Positions 7,986-16,923 of a stretch of 64,000 nucleotides of DNA are shown here, in pieces. A model generated the notes under the pieces. It was given only the letters and a program-made list of their open reading frames with translations. It had not been told where the DNA came from and did not search any database. Where the stretch lies: positions 744,001 through 808,000 of the forward strand of contig NZ_CP089214.1 in NCBI RefSeq assembly GCF_021183625.1, given 5' to 3'. The translations under genes were made by a program, and so were the position numbers. Source of the stretch: Nocardia asteroides (GTDB lineage: Bacteria > Actinomycetota > Actinomycetes > Mycobacteriales > Mycobacteriaceae). Numbering within the stretch: the stretch's first letter is position 1; each line of letters starts with the position of its first letter.

Positions 7986-9085
7986 CAGACGGCGGCCGGC
8001 ACGCGGACCGGAATCCCGAGCCTGCTCAACTCCGGGATCACCTTCTCGGCGAAGAGCCGCATGCTGGCCTCGGCCTTGCCGTGATCCAGCCCGCCGCAGG
8101 AGAAGCCGCAGTTCTGGTCGTAGTCGCCGAACGCCTCGTACCGCTCGGCGATCCGCTGCACCAGCTGCTCGGGGGTGCCGCTGAGCTGCGCTGCCCAGTA
8201 CCCCTCGGCCGCCGCCTCCTTGCCCGCGGCGACGATGCCGTCGGCCATGGCGGCGTAGTTCTGGTACCCGCTGATGTTGTCGAAGTGCCCCGACTTGTCC
8301 AGCCCGTAGTGCGCGGTGGTCAGCGCGAAGTGGGTGTAGATGGCCTGCTTGGAGGTGGCCTCGCACTCGACCGGGTCCTCCGAGCAGTACACCGAGTCCG
8401 ACAGCACCACGCGCGGCGGCTCGCCGTCGTGGTGCTTGCGGTACTCCTCGCGGTAGGCGGCGAAGTCGGCGGCGTGCACCTCGATCGGGAACTGGGCGAA
8501 GGAGGCGATGGCGGTGCCGCGCTGGGCGGCGGTGGCCCGCGACTCCGGCGACATGGCGATGCTCACCACGTCGCGGTTGGCGATGGCCTTGACCGGCCCG
8601 GGGCGGATCGGCGCCGCCTTCTGGGTGTAGAACTCGCCGCTGTGCTCCATGGTGCCGGACTTCAGGGCGGCCAGGATCATGTCCAGGCTCTCCTCCATGC
8701 GGCCGCGGGCCTCGCCCATGTCGATGCCGAAGGTGTCGTACTCGATCTTCGACAGCCCGCGCCCGACGCCGAGCTGCACCCGGCCCCCGGAGAGGTTGTC
8801 CAGCAGCGCGACCTTCTCCGCGACCCGCAGCGGGTCGTTCCACGGCAGGATCGCGCCGCCGGTGGTGAGCGTGATCCGCTCGGTCTTGGCGGCCAGGTAG
8901 GAGAGCACCGCGAAGTTGTCGGGGCACATGGAGTACGGGCCGTCGAAGTGGTGCTCGACGCACCAGATCCCCTCGAACCCGAGCGGCTCGGCCAGCTCCG
9001 CGAGCGCCATCTCGCGGCGGTAGAACTCGGCATCGCTCAGCTCGGGCGACTTGCCGGTGAAGAACATCTGGTAGGTGACCTTCAT
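7985..9085 (-). CDS. Luciferase-like flavin-dependent monooxygenase (LLM class)
   Basis: This 366-residue bacterial-luciferase-fold protein shows the early E-H-H segment (WCVEHHF), the TTGGAILPWNDPLRVAEK block and LSGGRVQLGVGRG, all hallmarks of the alkanal-monooxygenase-like group. AAGGAG stands eight bases before the ATG. The reductase gene overlaps its end, so it probably works with FMNH2 delivered by that partner. Luciferase-type two-component enzymes include type II Baeyer-Villiger oxygenases such as the diketocamphane monooxygenases, which would fit this cluster, but the reaction here is inference. Confidence 0.85.
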   Translation of the reverse strand: MKVTYQMFFTGKSPELSDAEFYRREMALAELAEPLGFEGIWCVEHHFDGPYSMCPDNFAVLSYLAAKTERITLTTGGAILPWNDPLRVAEKVALLDNLSGGRVQLGVGRGLSKIEYDTFGIDMGEARGRMEESLDMILAALKSGTMEHSGEFYTQKAAPIRPGPVKAIANRDVVSIAMSPESRATAAQRGTAIASFAQFPIEVHAADFAAYREEYRKHHDGEPPRVVLSDSVYCSEDPVECEATSKQAIYTHFALTTAHYGLDKSGHFDNISGYQNYAAMADGIVAAGKEAAAEGYWAAQLSGTPEQLVQRIAERYEAFGDYDQNCGFSCGGLDHGKAEASMRLFAEKVIPELSRLGIPVRVPAAV

Positions 9086-9114
9086 GGGGGGTGACTCCTT
9101 AAAGAAACGGGATT

Positions 9115-10005
9115 TCAGGCCTGGATGTGCTTCTTGACGAAGGCGCCCGCCTCGTGGAGCGCCTGCGCGCCCTCGGGGAGGATCGAGGCGAACAGCGTCC
9201 AGACGTGGCACATGTCGTCGTAGACGGAGAGCTCGGCGGAGCCGCCTGCGGCGTTCACCTTCTCGGTGAGCCGGCGCGAGTCGTCGAGCAGGACTTCGGC
9301 CGAGCCGACCAGCGCCAGGACCGGCGGCAGGTCGTGGTGCTCGGCGAAGAGCGGGGAGGCGAGCGGGGTGCGCTCGTCCGCGCCCTGCAGGTAGGCGGCG
9401 CCGAGATCGGTGATCGAGGCGTCGGAGACCGCGATATCGGTCGCCGCGTTGGTTTGGATGCTCGCCCCGCTCCGGGAGAAGTCGAGCAGCGGGGAGATGA
9501 GCACCGCGGCCGCGGGCAGCGGGGCGCCGCGCTCGCGCAGCGAGACCAGGGTGGCGACGGCGAGGCCACCGCCCGCGGAGTCGCCGCCGATAGCCACCGC
9601 CTCGTACTGCTCGAGGACGGCGGTCGCCACCAGCACCGCGTCGTCCACGGCGGCGGGGTATTTGTGCTCGGGGGCCCGCCGGTAGTCCGGCAGGATCACG
9701 GTGACCCCGGCGGCACGGGAGAGCCCGTGCGCCATCTCGGCGAACGCCTTCGCGCTGCCGAGTACATAGCCGCCGCCGTGAAACCAGACCAGCACCCGGT
9801 CGGTGGCCGCGCCCGCGGCGGTCACGGTCACGGTCGGCACCCCGGCGATCTCGCCCTCGGCGACCGTCGCGCTCGCCGGCACCGGGAACTGCAGCAGCAG
9901 AGCGTCGTAGCTCGCCCGCAGCTCCTCGATCGAGGCATCGGTCGCGTCGGGGAACCCGTCGACATACATCTTCTCCACCCGGGCCAGCGGGTCGGTACGC
10001 GCCAT
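9115..10005 (-). CDS. Alpha/beta hydrolase, HSL (GDXG) family
   Basis: A 296-residue esterase of the hormone-sensitive-lipase family. It has the oxyanion motif HGGGY (residues 76-80), the nucleophile in GDSAGGG (Ser143) and DMCHVW near the C-terminus for the histidine. Relatives hydrolyse short esters and lactones, including the monoterpene epsilon-lactone hydrolase of Rhodococcus. It lies upstream of the luciferase-like gene on the same strand with a 29-bp gap. With Baeyer-Villiger-type oxygenases nearby, lactone or ester hydrolysis is a reasonable inference. Confidence 0.88.
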   Translation of the reverse strand: MARTDPLARVEKMYVDGFPDATDASIEELRASYDALLLQFPVPASATVAEGEIAGVPTVTVTAAGAATDRVLVWFHGGGYVLGSAKAFAEMAHGLSRAAGVTVILPDYRRAPEHKYPAAVDDAVLVATAVLEQYEAVAIGGDSAGGGLAVATLVSLRERGAPLPAAAVLISPLLDFSRSGASIQTNAATDIAVSDASITDLGAAYLQGADERTPLASPLFAEHHDLPPVLALVGSAEVLLDDSRRLTEKVNAAGGSAELSVYDDMCHVWTLFASILPEGAQALHEAGAFVKKHIQA

Positions 10006-10079
10006 CGGACTTCCTCTCGGATCTCTTTCGGTAACGGCACCCCCGCGCTCTGCCGTGTGACGACGGTAACATAGTCACG

Positions 10080-10134
10080 ATTAACATTTGAAGGGCTTTC
10101 TCGGAGTTTCTCGCTGACTAGCGCGCTCAAGCGC
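10080..10134. promoter_or_regulatory. Candidate bipartite regulatory element, copy 2 (inverted)
   Basis: Read on the minus strand, GCGCTTGAG starts at 10134 and TGTTAAT at 10086, the same 48-base offset as at 2653/2701. It lies in the 211-bp divergent region between the HSL hydrolase (start 10005) and the acyl-CoA dehydrogenase (start 10217). A near-palindrome GTTAGCGTTAAC lies just to its right. The regulatory role is inferred from recurrence only. Confidence 0.3.
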
Positions 10135-10216
10135 ATCGTTGACATCCGATATAGCCAAAGTTAGCGTTAACTCAATCGTGCGCGGGCGCGCACCTCCCTC
10201 CGATTCCGGGACGACC

Positions 10217-11374
10217 ATGCGACGTGACCTCTTCGACGACGACCACGAGGCCTTCCGTGCCTCCTTCCGCGCCTTCCTCGCGGCCGAGTTCGTGCCGCAC
10301 CTCGCCGAGTGGGCGGCGGCGGGCATCGTGCCGCGCGAGAAATTCGCCCGCGCGGGCGAACTCGGCTTCACCGGTATGCAGAGCCCGGAGAAGTACGGCG
10401 GCGGCGGGGCCGACGACTTCCGCTTCAACGTGGTGATCGCCGAGGAGATCGCGGCCGCGCACCTGGGCGGCGCGGGCACCGGGCTCGGCGCGCACAACGA
10501 CCTGGTGCTCCCCTACCTGGAGACGCTCACCGACGACGAGCAGAAACTCCGCTGGCTGCCCGGCGCCGCCACCGGGCAGCTGATCGCCGCGGTGGCGATG
10601 ACCGAGCCGGGCACCGGGTCCGACCTCTCCGGGATCGCCACCACCGCGGTGCGCGACACCGGCAACGGGGTGCCGGGCTACCGGGTGAACGGGCGAAAGA
10701 CGTTCATCTCCAACGGGATCAATGCCGACCTGGTGGTCACCGTCGTCCGCACCGGCGGCGGCAGGCACGACGGCCTCTCGCTGCTGGTCGTCGAGCGCGA
10801 CATGCCCGGCTTCGAGCGCGGCCGCAATCTGGAGAAGCTCGGCCAGCACGCCCAGGACACCGCCGAACTCGTCTTCGACGACGTCTTCGTGCCCGAGACG
10901 AACCGGCTCGGCGCCGAGGGGGCCGGGTTCGAGCTGCTGCAGCGGAACCTGCCGCAGGAGCGGCTCGCGATCGCGGTGCACGCCACCGCCTGCACCCGCG
11001 CGGTGCTCGAGCTGACCCTGCGCTACGTGCGCGAACGCACCGCCTTCGGCACTCCGATCGGCAGGTTCCAGGCCACCCGCTTCGCGCTCGCCGAGCTCGC
11101 CACCGAACTCGACCTCGCCCAGTGCTTCGTCGACACCTGCGTGCGGGCGCACAACGCGGGCGAACTCACCGCCGTGGACGCGGCCAAGGCCAAGTGGTGG
11201 TGCACCGAACTGCAGGGCCGCGCGGCCGACCGCTGCGTCCAGCTGCACGGCGGCTACGGCTACATGGCCGAGGAGCCGGTCGCGCGGGCCTACGCCGATG
11301 CCAGGGTCACCCGGATCTACGGCGGGACCACCGAAATCATGAAAGAGATCGTCGGCCGCGGCCTCGGGCTGTGA
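10217..11374 (+). CDS. Acyl-CoA dehydrogenase
   Basis: This 385-residue protein has the usual length and domain order: an N-terminal helical domain, AMTEPGTGSDLSG near residue 132 in the middle beta domain, and the C-terminal helical domain ending in QLHGGYGYMAEEPVARAYADARVTRIYGGT. The FAD-dependent enzyme oxidises an acyl-CoA to the 2-enoyl-CoA. The GYGYMAEEPV segment fits the family catalytic-base region. ATG 10217 is preferred because the 26 residues upstream in frame look non-coding. It is the first gene of the operon 10217-15180. Confidence 0.9.
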   Translation: MRRDLFDDDHEAFRASFRAFLAAEFVPHLAEWAAAGIVPREKFARAGELGFTGMQSPEKYGGGGADDFRFNVVIAEEIAAAHLGGAGTGLGAHNDLVLPYLETLTDDEQKLRWLPGAATGQLIAAVAMTEPGTGSDLSGIATTAVRDTGNGVPGYRVNGRKTFISNGINADLVVTVVRTGGGRHDGLSLLVVERDMPGFERGRNLEKLGQHAQDTAELVFDDVFVPETNRLGAEGAGFELLQRNLPQERLAIAVHATACTRAVLELTLRYVRERTAFGTPIGRFQATRFALAELATELDLAQCFVDTCVRAHNAGELTAVDAAKAKWWCTELQGRAADRCVQLHGGYGYMAEEPVARAYADARVTRIYGGTTEIMKEIVGRGLGL

Positions 11375-11394
11375 GCCGGGAGAAGGAGCGCGCC

Positions 11395-12447
11395 ATGCGC
11401 ATCGGGACAGTACTGGAGTTCGGGCGGCCGATGGCCGAGGTCGCCGAGGAGGTGGCCGCCTGGGAGCGGGCGGGGCTGGCCTCGGTCACCGTCGGCGAGG
11501 CCTACACCTTCGACGCGGTCACCCAGCTCGCCTACCTCGCGGCCCGGACCGAGACGATCGAGATCGCCACCGGCGTGCTGCCGCTGGACACCCGCACCCC
11601 GACCCTGATCGCCATGACCGCGGCCGGGCTGGACTACGTGGCGGCGGGGCGGGCCCGGCTCGGGCTCGGCTCCTCCGGGCCGCAGGTGGTGGAGGGGTTC
11701 CACGGGCTGCCCTTCGACGGGGTGCTCGGCAAGACCAGGGAGACCATCGACATCTGCCGGGCGGTGTGGCGCCGGGAGACGCTGCGGCACCAGGGCAGGC
11801 ACTACCGCATCCCACTGGACCCCGAGCGCGGCACCGGGCTCGGCAAACCGCTCAAGCTCATCAATCATCCGGCGCGCGCCGGAATTCCGATCTCGGTCGC
11901 GGCGCTCGGCCCGCGCATGGTCGAGCTCACCGCCGAACTGGCCGAGGGCTGGGAGCCGATCTTCTTCCATCCCGAGCGCGCCGAGCGGGTCTGGGGTGCG
12001 GCGCTGGCCGCGGGCAGGGCGAAGCGCGCGGAGACGCTGCCGCCGCTGGAGATCATCGCCCGCGCGCCGCTCGCGCTCACCGACGGCGATCCGGCACCGC
12101 TGCTGAACGCCGCCAAGCCGCAGCTGGCGCTCTACATCGGCGGGATGGGCTCGCGCGAGCAGAACTTCTACAACCGGCTCGTCGCCGCCTACGGCTTCGC
12201 GGGCGAAGCCGCCGAGGTGCAGGAGCACTTCCTCGCCGGGCGCACGAGGGAGGCGGTTGCGGCGGTGCCGGACGAACTGGTCCGGGCCACCACCCTCATC
12301 GGCGACCCCGCGCACCTGCGCGCACGGTTGCAAGCGCTGCGCGCGGCCGGGGTGTCCCTGGTGAACGTCACCCCGATGGCCACCGACCCCATCGAACGCC
12401 TCGACGCCGTCCGCACGGTCGTCGCCATCGGCAAGGAGATCTCGTGA
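11395..12447 (+). CDS. LLM-class F420/FMN-dependent oxidoreductase
   Basis: This 350-residue luciferase-fold protein resembles F420-dependent LLM oxidoreductases: an AYTFDAVTQLAYLAARTETIEIATGVLP block, ARLGLGSSGPQVVEGFHG and LGPRMVELTAELAEGW. There is no dedicated reductase next to it, which favours a tightly bound or deazaflavin cofactor; this is inference. The ATG follows AGAAGGAG. Its last bases overlap the GTG of the Baeyer-Villiger monooxygenase (GTGA), so the two products are made together. Confidence 0.85.
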   Translation: MRIGTVLEFGRPMAEVAEEVAAWERAGLASVTVGEAYTFDAVTQLAYLAARTETIEIATGVLPLDTRTPTLIAMTAAGLDYVAAGRARLGLGSSGPQVVEGFHGLPFDGVLGKTRETIDICRAVWRRETLRHQGRHYRIPLDPERGTGLGKPLKLINHPARAGIPISVAALGPRMVELTAELAEGWEPIFFHPERAERVWGAALAAGRAKRAETLPPLEIIARAPLALTDGDPAPLLNAAKPQLALYIGGMGSREQNFYNRLVAAYGFAGEAAEVQEHFLAGRTREAVAAVPDELVRATTLIGDPAHLRARLQALRAAGVSLVNVTPMATDPIERLDAVRTVVAIGKEIS

Positions 12448-14357
12448 GCAGCCTGCTCGACCCCGTCCCCGCCGTCGACCCCGGCGAGCTGCGCCGCGCG
12501 CTCGAATCGGCGAACGTCCCCTGCCTGCTCGGCGTGTTGTTCCAGCTCACCGGGGACCGGCGCTGGCTCGCCGAGCCGTACCGGGTGGCCCGCACCGTCG
12601 GCTTCGAGGACCTGGACGACGGCGGGCTGCCCGCCGAGCGCGCCGCCGAGGTGCGGGCGGCCGCGGCCGACGCGGTGACCGCGTGGTCGGCGGGCACGCC
12701 TGCCGCGCATCCGGAGCCGGGCCCGGCCGAGCTGGTCGAGCTGATGAGCGCGGTCATGGGCGAGCCGATCCCCGAGACGTACGCGCCGCTCGCGGCCGAG
12801 CAGCTGGGGTTCACTCCGTTCGTGCCGGAGGACGTCTCGTCCCGGCTGCCGACCGGGTTCTCGGTGGTGGTGGTCGGCGCCGGGTTCTCCGGGCTGGCCG
12901 CCGCGGTGCACCTCAAGCGGGCGGGCATCCCGTTCCGGGTGCTGGAGCGCAACGACCGGCCCGGCGGCACCTGGTTCGAGAACTGCTACCCCGGCGCGCG
13001 CGTGGACATCCCGAGCAATCTGTACTCGTACTCGTTCTTCCCGCGGGACTGGAGCGAGAACTTCGCCGGGCGGGACGAGATCGTCGGCTACATCGAGGAC
13101 CTGATCGACCACTTCGAGCTGGCGCCGCACCTGGAGTGCGGGGTCGCCGTCGAGCACGCCGAGTGGGACGCCGCCGCGAACGAGTGGGTCGTCACCACCG
13201 CTGGCGAGACCATTCGCTGCACCGCGCTCATCACCGCCGCCGGGCTGCACAGCACCCCGAACATCCCCGACTTCCCCGGCCTCGCCGACTTCACCGGCGA
13301 GGTGGTGCACTCCGCGCGCTGGCCGGAGGGCACCGAGGTCGCGGGCAAGCGGGTCGCGGTGGTCGGGGCGGGGGCCAGCGCCATGCAGCTGGTGTGCGCG
13401 GTCGCCGACGAGGCCGAGCGGCTGGTGGTGCTGCAGCGCGAACCGCACTGGATCGCGCCGAACGAGCACTACTTCCTGCCGCAGCCGCAGACGCGGCACC
13501 AGCTCTTCCGGCAGGTGCCGTTCTACCGGGCCTGGTTCCGGTTCCGGCTGTACTGGCTCTACACCGAGCGCACCTACGCCGCGCTGCGCGTCGACCCGAG
13601 CGCGGCGGCAAAGGGCAAGCAGGTCAGCTCGCTCAACGACGCCTTCCGCGGCTTCTTCACCCGCTACCTGGAGACCCAGCTCGGCGACCGGGCCGATCTC
13701 GTCGCCAAGGCCACGCCGGGGCACCCGCCCTTCGGCAAGCGGCTGCTGCTGGACAACGGCTGGTTCGCCACGCTGCGCCGCCCGCACGTCAGCCTGGTCA
13801 CCGATGGCATCGACCACCTGACCGAGCGGGCTCTGGTCACCCCGTCCGGCGAGACCCACGAGATCGACACCCTCGTGCTCTGCACCGGCTTCCAGCAGCA
13901 GCGCTTCCTGCACCCGCTGCGGCTGCGCGGGCGCGACGGGCTCGAGCTGCGCGAATCCTGGGGCGACGACGACGGCCGCGCCTACCTGGGCATCACCGCA
14001 CCGCATTTCCCGAACCTGTTCTTCCTCTACGGCCCGAACACCAACCCGCCCGGCGGCAGCTACCTGGTGACCGCCGAGGCCCAGGTGCGCTACGTGGTCG
14101 AGCTGCTCACCCGCATGGTGCGCGACGACATCGCGGCCGTCGAGGTGCGGCCGGAGGTCTACGAGCGGTACAACGCCGAGCTCGACGCCGCCAACGCCGC
14201 CATGGTCTACGCGCAGGACGGCGTGCGGAACTACTACCGCAACAGCTCCGGCCGCGTCGTCACCAACTCCCCCTGGGCCGTCCCCGACTACTTCGCCCGC
14301 ACCAGCGCCCCCGACCTCACCGATTTCCACCTCACCGAAGGACACCGCCATGGCTAG
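12444..14357 (+). CDS. Baeyer-Villiger monooxygenase (HAPMO-like type I, with N-terminal extension)
   Basis: A 637-residue flavoprotein. After an extension of about 135 residues comes the FAD Rossmann motif GAGFSG (145-150), then the type I fingerprint FTGEVVHSARWP (283-294) and the NADPH-binding GAGASA (308-313). The extra N-terminal domain and the total length match 4-hydroxyacetophenone monooxygenase, where the extension is needed for folding. The reaction would convert a ketone to an ester or lactone with NADPH and O2. The GTG start follows AAGGAG. It overlaps both neighbours, firmly placing it in the 10217-15180 operon. Confidence 0.9.
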   Translation: MSSLLDPVPAVDPGELRRALESANVPCLLGVLFQLTGDRRWLAEPYRVARTVGFEDLDDGGLPAERAAEVRAAAADAVTAWSAGTPAAHPEPGPAELVELMSAVMGEPIPETYAPLAAEQLGFTPFVPEDVSSRLPTGFSVVVVGAGFSGLAAAVHLKRAGIPFRVLERNDRPGGTWFENCYPGARVDIPSNLYSYSFFPRDWSENFAGRDEIVGYIEDLIDHFELAPHLECGVAVEHAEWDAAANEWVVTTAGETIRCTALITAAGLHSTPNIPDFPGLADFTGEVVHSARWPEGTEVAGKRVAVVGAGASAMQLVCAVADEAERLVVLQREPHWIAPNEHYFLPQPQTRHQLFRQVPFYRAWFRFRLYWLYTERTYAALRVDPSAAAKGKQVSSLNDAFRGFFTRYLETQLGDRADLVAKATPGHPPFGKRLLLDNGWFATLRRPHVSLVTDGIDHLTERALVTPSGETHEIDTLVLCTGFQQQRFLHPLRLRGRDGLELRESWGDDDGRAYLGITAPHFPNLFFLYGPNTNPPGGSYLVTAEAQVRYVVELLTRMVRDDIAAVEVRPEVYERYNAELDAANAAMVYAQDGVRNYYRNSSGRVVTNSPWAVPDYFARTSAPDLTDFHLTEGHRHG

Positions 14358-15180
14358 ACTCACCGGCCGCACCGCCATCGTCACCGGCGCCACCCTCGTC
14401 GACCCCGGCGGGCTCAATATCGGCGGTGCCACCGCCGCCGCCTTCGCCGCCGAGGGCGCGCGGGTGGTGCTCGCGGATACGAACATCGACGGCGCGCAGG
14501 CGCTCGCGAAGCAGCTCGAGGCCGAGCACGGGCCCGGCGTCGCGCTCGCCGTGCAGACCGATCTGCGCTCCGAGGAGCAGATCGCCGCCCTGATCGAGAC
14601 CACCGTCTCCACCTTCGGCGGGCTGCACCTGCTGATGAACGTCGCCGGCGTCTTCCCCGGCGGCGACGGCGAGGTCGCGACCATGCCGATCGAGGTGTGG
14701 GACGACGTCATGGCGGTGAACCTGCGCAGCGCCCTGCTCACCACGAAACACGCCCTCCCGCATCTGCGTTCGGGCGGTGGATCGATCGTCAACACCGCCT
14801 CCACGCACGCCTTCGCCGGCGACACCAGCCTCACCGGCTACGGCTGCACCAAGGCCGCGCTGCTCGCGCTCACCGCCTACACCGCCACCCAGTACGGCCC
14901 GGAAGGGGTGCGCTGCAACGCCATCTGCCCCGGCACCACCCGCACGCCCCCGGCGCAGAACCTGCCACCCGCCATCACCGACATCTACCGGCGGCACACC
15001 CCGTCGCCCGATCTGAACGGCCCGGCCGAGCTGGCGGAGGTGTACCTGTTCCTCGCCTCGGACGCGTCGCGCGGGATCAACGGGGAGACGATCCGGGTGG
15101 ACGGCGGGCTGCTGGCGCACCAGCCGTTCGTCCCCGACATGCGGACGCTCTTCGCCACCACCGCGGGCACGCAGGACTGA
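14350..15180 (+). CDS. Short-chain dehydrogenase/reductase with unusual Rossmann loop
   Basis: This 276-residue SDR has catalytic STHAF...YGCTK and a C-terminal GINGETIRVDGG. The nucleotide loop reads TGATLVDPGGLNIGGA, longer than the classical TGxxxGIG by several residues. The NAG position reads NVAG. It overlaps the monooxygenase by eight bases and ends the operon, followed by a strong hairpin. It probably acts on an alcohol or ketone in the same pathway; cofactor preference is unclear because of the loop. Confidence 0.8.
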   Translation: MARLTGRTAIVTGATLVDPGGLNIGGATAAAFAAEGARVVLADTNIDGAQALAKQLEAEHGPGVALAVQTDLRSEEQIAALIETTVSTFGGLHLLMNVAGVFPGGDGEVATMPIEVWDDVMAVNLRSALLTTKHALPHLRSGGGSIVNTASTHAFAGDTSLTGYGCTKAALLALTAYTATQYGPEGVRCNAICPGTTRTPPAQNLPPAITDIYRRHTPSPDLNGPAELAEVYLFLASDASRGINGETIRVDGGLLAHQPFVPDMRTLFATTAGTQD

Positions 15181-15204
15181 CGCCCCACCCGCCCGCCATC
15201 GATT

Positions 15205-15243
15205 GGCGAAGGCCACGCGCCCGACGGATGCGTGGCCTTCGCC
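15205..15243. terminator. Bidirectional terminator between convergent genes
   Basis: A perfect 14-bp stem (15205-15218 with 15230-15243, core GCGAAGGCCACGC) encloses an 11-base loop. It lies exactly between the ends of the SDR (15180, plus) and the ligase (15252, minus), so it can serve both transcripts. There is no long T run, as is usual in G+C-rich genomes. Confidence 0.8.
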
Positions 15244-15251
15244 GTGTGCGA

Positions 15252-16787
15252 CTACTGCGGCTGCGGCCAGTACCGATCCCGCAGCGTCCGCTTGTACAGC
15301 TTCCCGGTCGGCAGCCGCGGCATCTCCTCGATGAAGTCGAAGGAGCGCGGGCACTTGAACCGGGCCAGGTGCTCGCGGCAGAACACCCGGAGCCGCTCGG
15401 CCAGCTCCGGCGTCGCCCCGTCCGGGTCGAACGGCTGGATCACCGCCTGCACCGCCTCGCCGAAATCCTCGTCGGGGACGCCGAACACGGCGGCGTCCAT
15501 GACCTCGGGGTGCGTGACGAGCAGGTTCTCGATCTCCTGCGGATAGATGTTCACCCCGCCGGAGATGATGACGAACGCCTGCCGGTCGGTGAGGAACAGG
15601 TACCCGTCCTCGTCCAGGTAGCCGATGTCGCCGATCGTGGACATGGTGCCGCTCGGGTCGCGGGCCCCGGCGGTCTTGCCCGGGTCGTTGAGGTACTCGA
15701 ACGAGCTGTTGCCGCCCCGGAACCAGATGTCGCCGGGGGTGCCGGGCGGCTGCGGCTCGCCGCTCTCGTCCAGGATGACGATCTCGCCGAAGAAGGCGCG
15801 GCCGACGGTGCCGGGGTGCGCCAGCCACTCCTCCGGCGTGCAGCCGCAGGTGCCGTTGGCCTCGGTGCCGCCGTAGTATTCGTAGATCACCGGCCCCCAC
15901 CAGTCGAACATGTCCTGCTTGACCTGGCGCGGGCACGGCGCGGCGCCGTGCACCGCCACCTCGAGCGTCGAGTGGTCGTACCGGTCGCGGAGTTCGGCGG
16001 GCAGCTTCAGCAGCCGGGAGAACATGGTCGGCACCACCATCGTGTGCGTCACCCGGAACTCCTCCAGCAGCGCGAGGAACGCCTCCGGATCGAACCGCTC
16101 CATGACGATATGCGTTGCGCCGAGCCGCAATCCGATCGAGATCGTCGACTGCGGGCCCGAGTGGTAGAGCGGCGCCGGGGAGAGGAACACCATCCCCTCG
16201 CGCATGTGGAACAGCCGCTTGCCCATCTCCTCGATGCCGAGCTGGGTGTCCGGCGCGACATCGGGCAGCTGCCGCTTGACCGCCTTGGGCCGCCCGGTGG
16301 TGCCGGAGGAGTAGAACATCGGCGTCCCGAGCCGCTCGCGCTCGACCGGCGTCACCGGGTAGCCCGCGAGCACCGTCGCGAAGTCGAGGAACGGCGGCTC
16401 GGCGCCGTCCACCATGAGCCAGTGCTCGACGTCTGGGCACAACCCGGGGAGCCTGCGCGCCACCTCGGCTTTCGCGGTACTGCTGATCACGACCTTCGCG
16501 CCGCAGTCGCGGACGATGTAGGCCGCCTCCTCGGCGGCGAGGAACGAGTTGACCGGCGTGTAGTACAGGCCGGTGCGCTCGGCGGCGGCCATGGTGACGA
16601 TCAGCTCGAGGTGGTTCTCGGTGAAGATCGCGATCGGGTCGGTGCGGCGCAGGCCGATGGCGCGGAAGTGGTGGGCGAGCCGGTTGGCCCGCTCGTCCAG
16701 TTGCCGGTAGGTGAGCGTCTCGCGAGTACCGGCCATGATGATCGCGGGTCGGTCGGGGTGCTCGGAGACGAGTCGGCCGGGGTACAT
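15252..16787 (-). CDS. Acyl-CoA synthetase (AMP-forming, FadD-like)
   Basis: This 511-residue member of the ANL superfamily would activate a carboxylic acid to its CoA thioester using ATP. It has the P-loop-like FYSSGTTGRPKAVKR (about 158-172), the YEYYGGTEANG motif, GDIGYLDEDGYLFLTDRQ and the C-terminal lysine region LPTGKLYKR. AGGAG stands seven bases before the ATG at 16787. It is divergent from the double-TetR genes, so it is a likely target of them. The acid substrate is unknown; a pathway intermediate of the 1-15180 cluster is a fair guess. Confidence 0.88.
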   Translation of the reverse strand: MYPGRLVSEHPDRPAIIMAGTRETLTYRQLDERANRLAHHFRAIGLRRTDPIAIFTENHLELIVTMAAAERTGLYYTPVNSFLAAEEAAYIVRDCGAKVVISSTAKAEVARRLPGLCPDVEHWLMVDGAEPPFLDFATVLAGYPVTPVERERLGTPMFYSSGTTGRPKAVKRQLPDVAPDTQLGIEEMGKRLFHMREGMVFLSPAPLYHSGPQSTISIGLRLGATHIVMERFDPEAFLALLEEFRVTHTMVVPTMFSRLLKLPAELRDRYDHSTLEVAVHGAAPCPRQVKQDMFDWWGPVIYEYYGGTEANGTCGCTPEEWLAHPGTVGRAFFGEIVILDESGEPQPPGTPGDIWFRGGNSSFEYLNDPGKTAGARDPSGTMSTIGDIGYLDEDGYLFLTDRQAFVIISGGVNIYPQEIENLLVTHPEVMDAAVFGVPDEDFGEAVQAVIQPFDPDGATPELAERLRVFCREHLARFKCPRSFDFIEEMPRLPTGKLYKRTLRDRYWPQPQ

Positions 16788-16846
16788 GTCGAGGCTCCTC
16801 GCTAGCTGTGATCCAGGTCTCCCGAGTGAATGTAAACTTTGATGCC

Positions 16847-16896
16847 CGCTTGAGTCAATAGCGTCATTTGCAGCACCGATACCGCTTACTGTTAAT
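16847..16896. promoter_or_regulatory. Candidate bipartite regulatory element, copy 3 (variant)
   Basis: CGCTTGAG at 16847-16854 and TGTTAAT at 16890-16896 sit in the 136-bp divergent region between the ligase and the first double-TetR gene. The offset is about four bases shorter than in the other two copies. Autoregulation by the adjacent TetR proteins is the simplest reading, but it is untested. Confidence 0.3.
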
Positions 16897-16923
16897 ATCC
16901 ACTCCGACACATGAGGGGGCTGG

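Noticed and set aside
12189..14834. 881-codon open frame on the minus strand opposite the Baeyer-Villiger gene
   Set aside because: It is antisense to a gene with clear FAD/NADPH and fingerprint motifs; its composition is Arg/Gly/Val/His-rich without any domain, as expected for a shadow in G+C-rich DNA.
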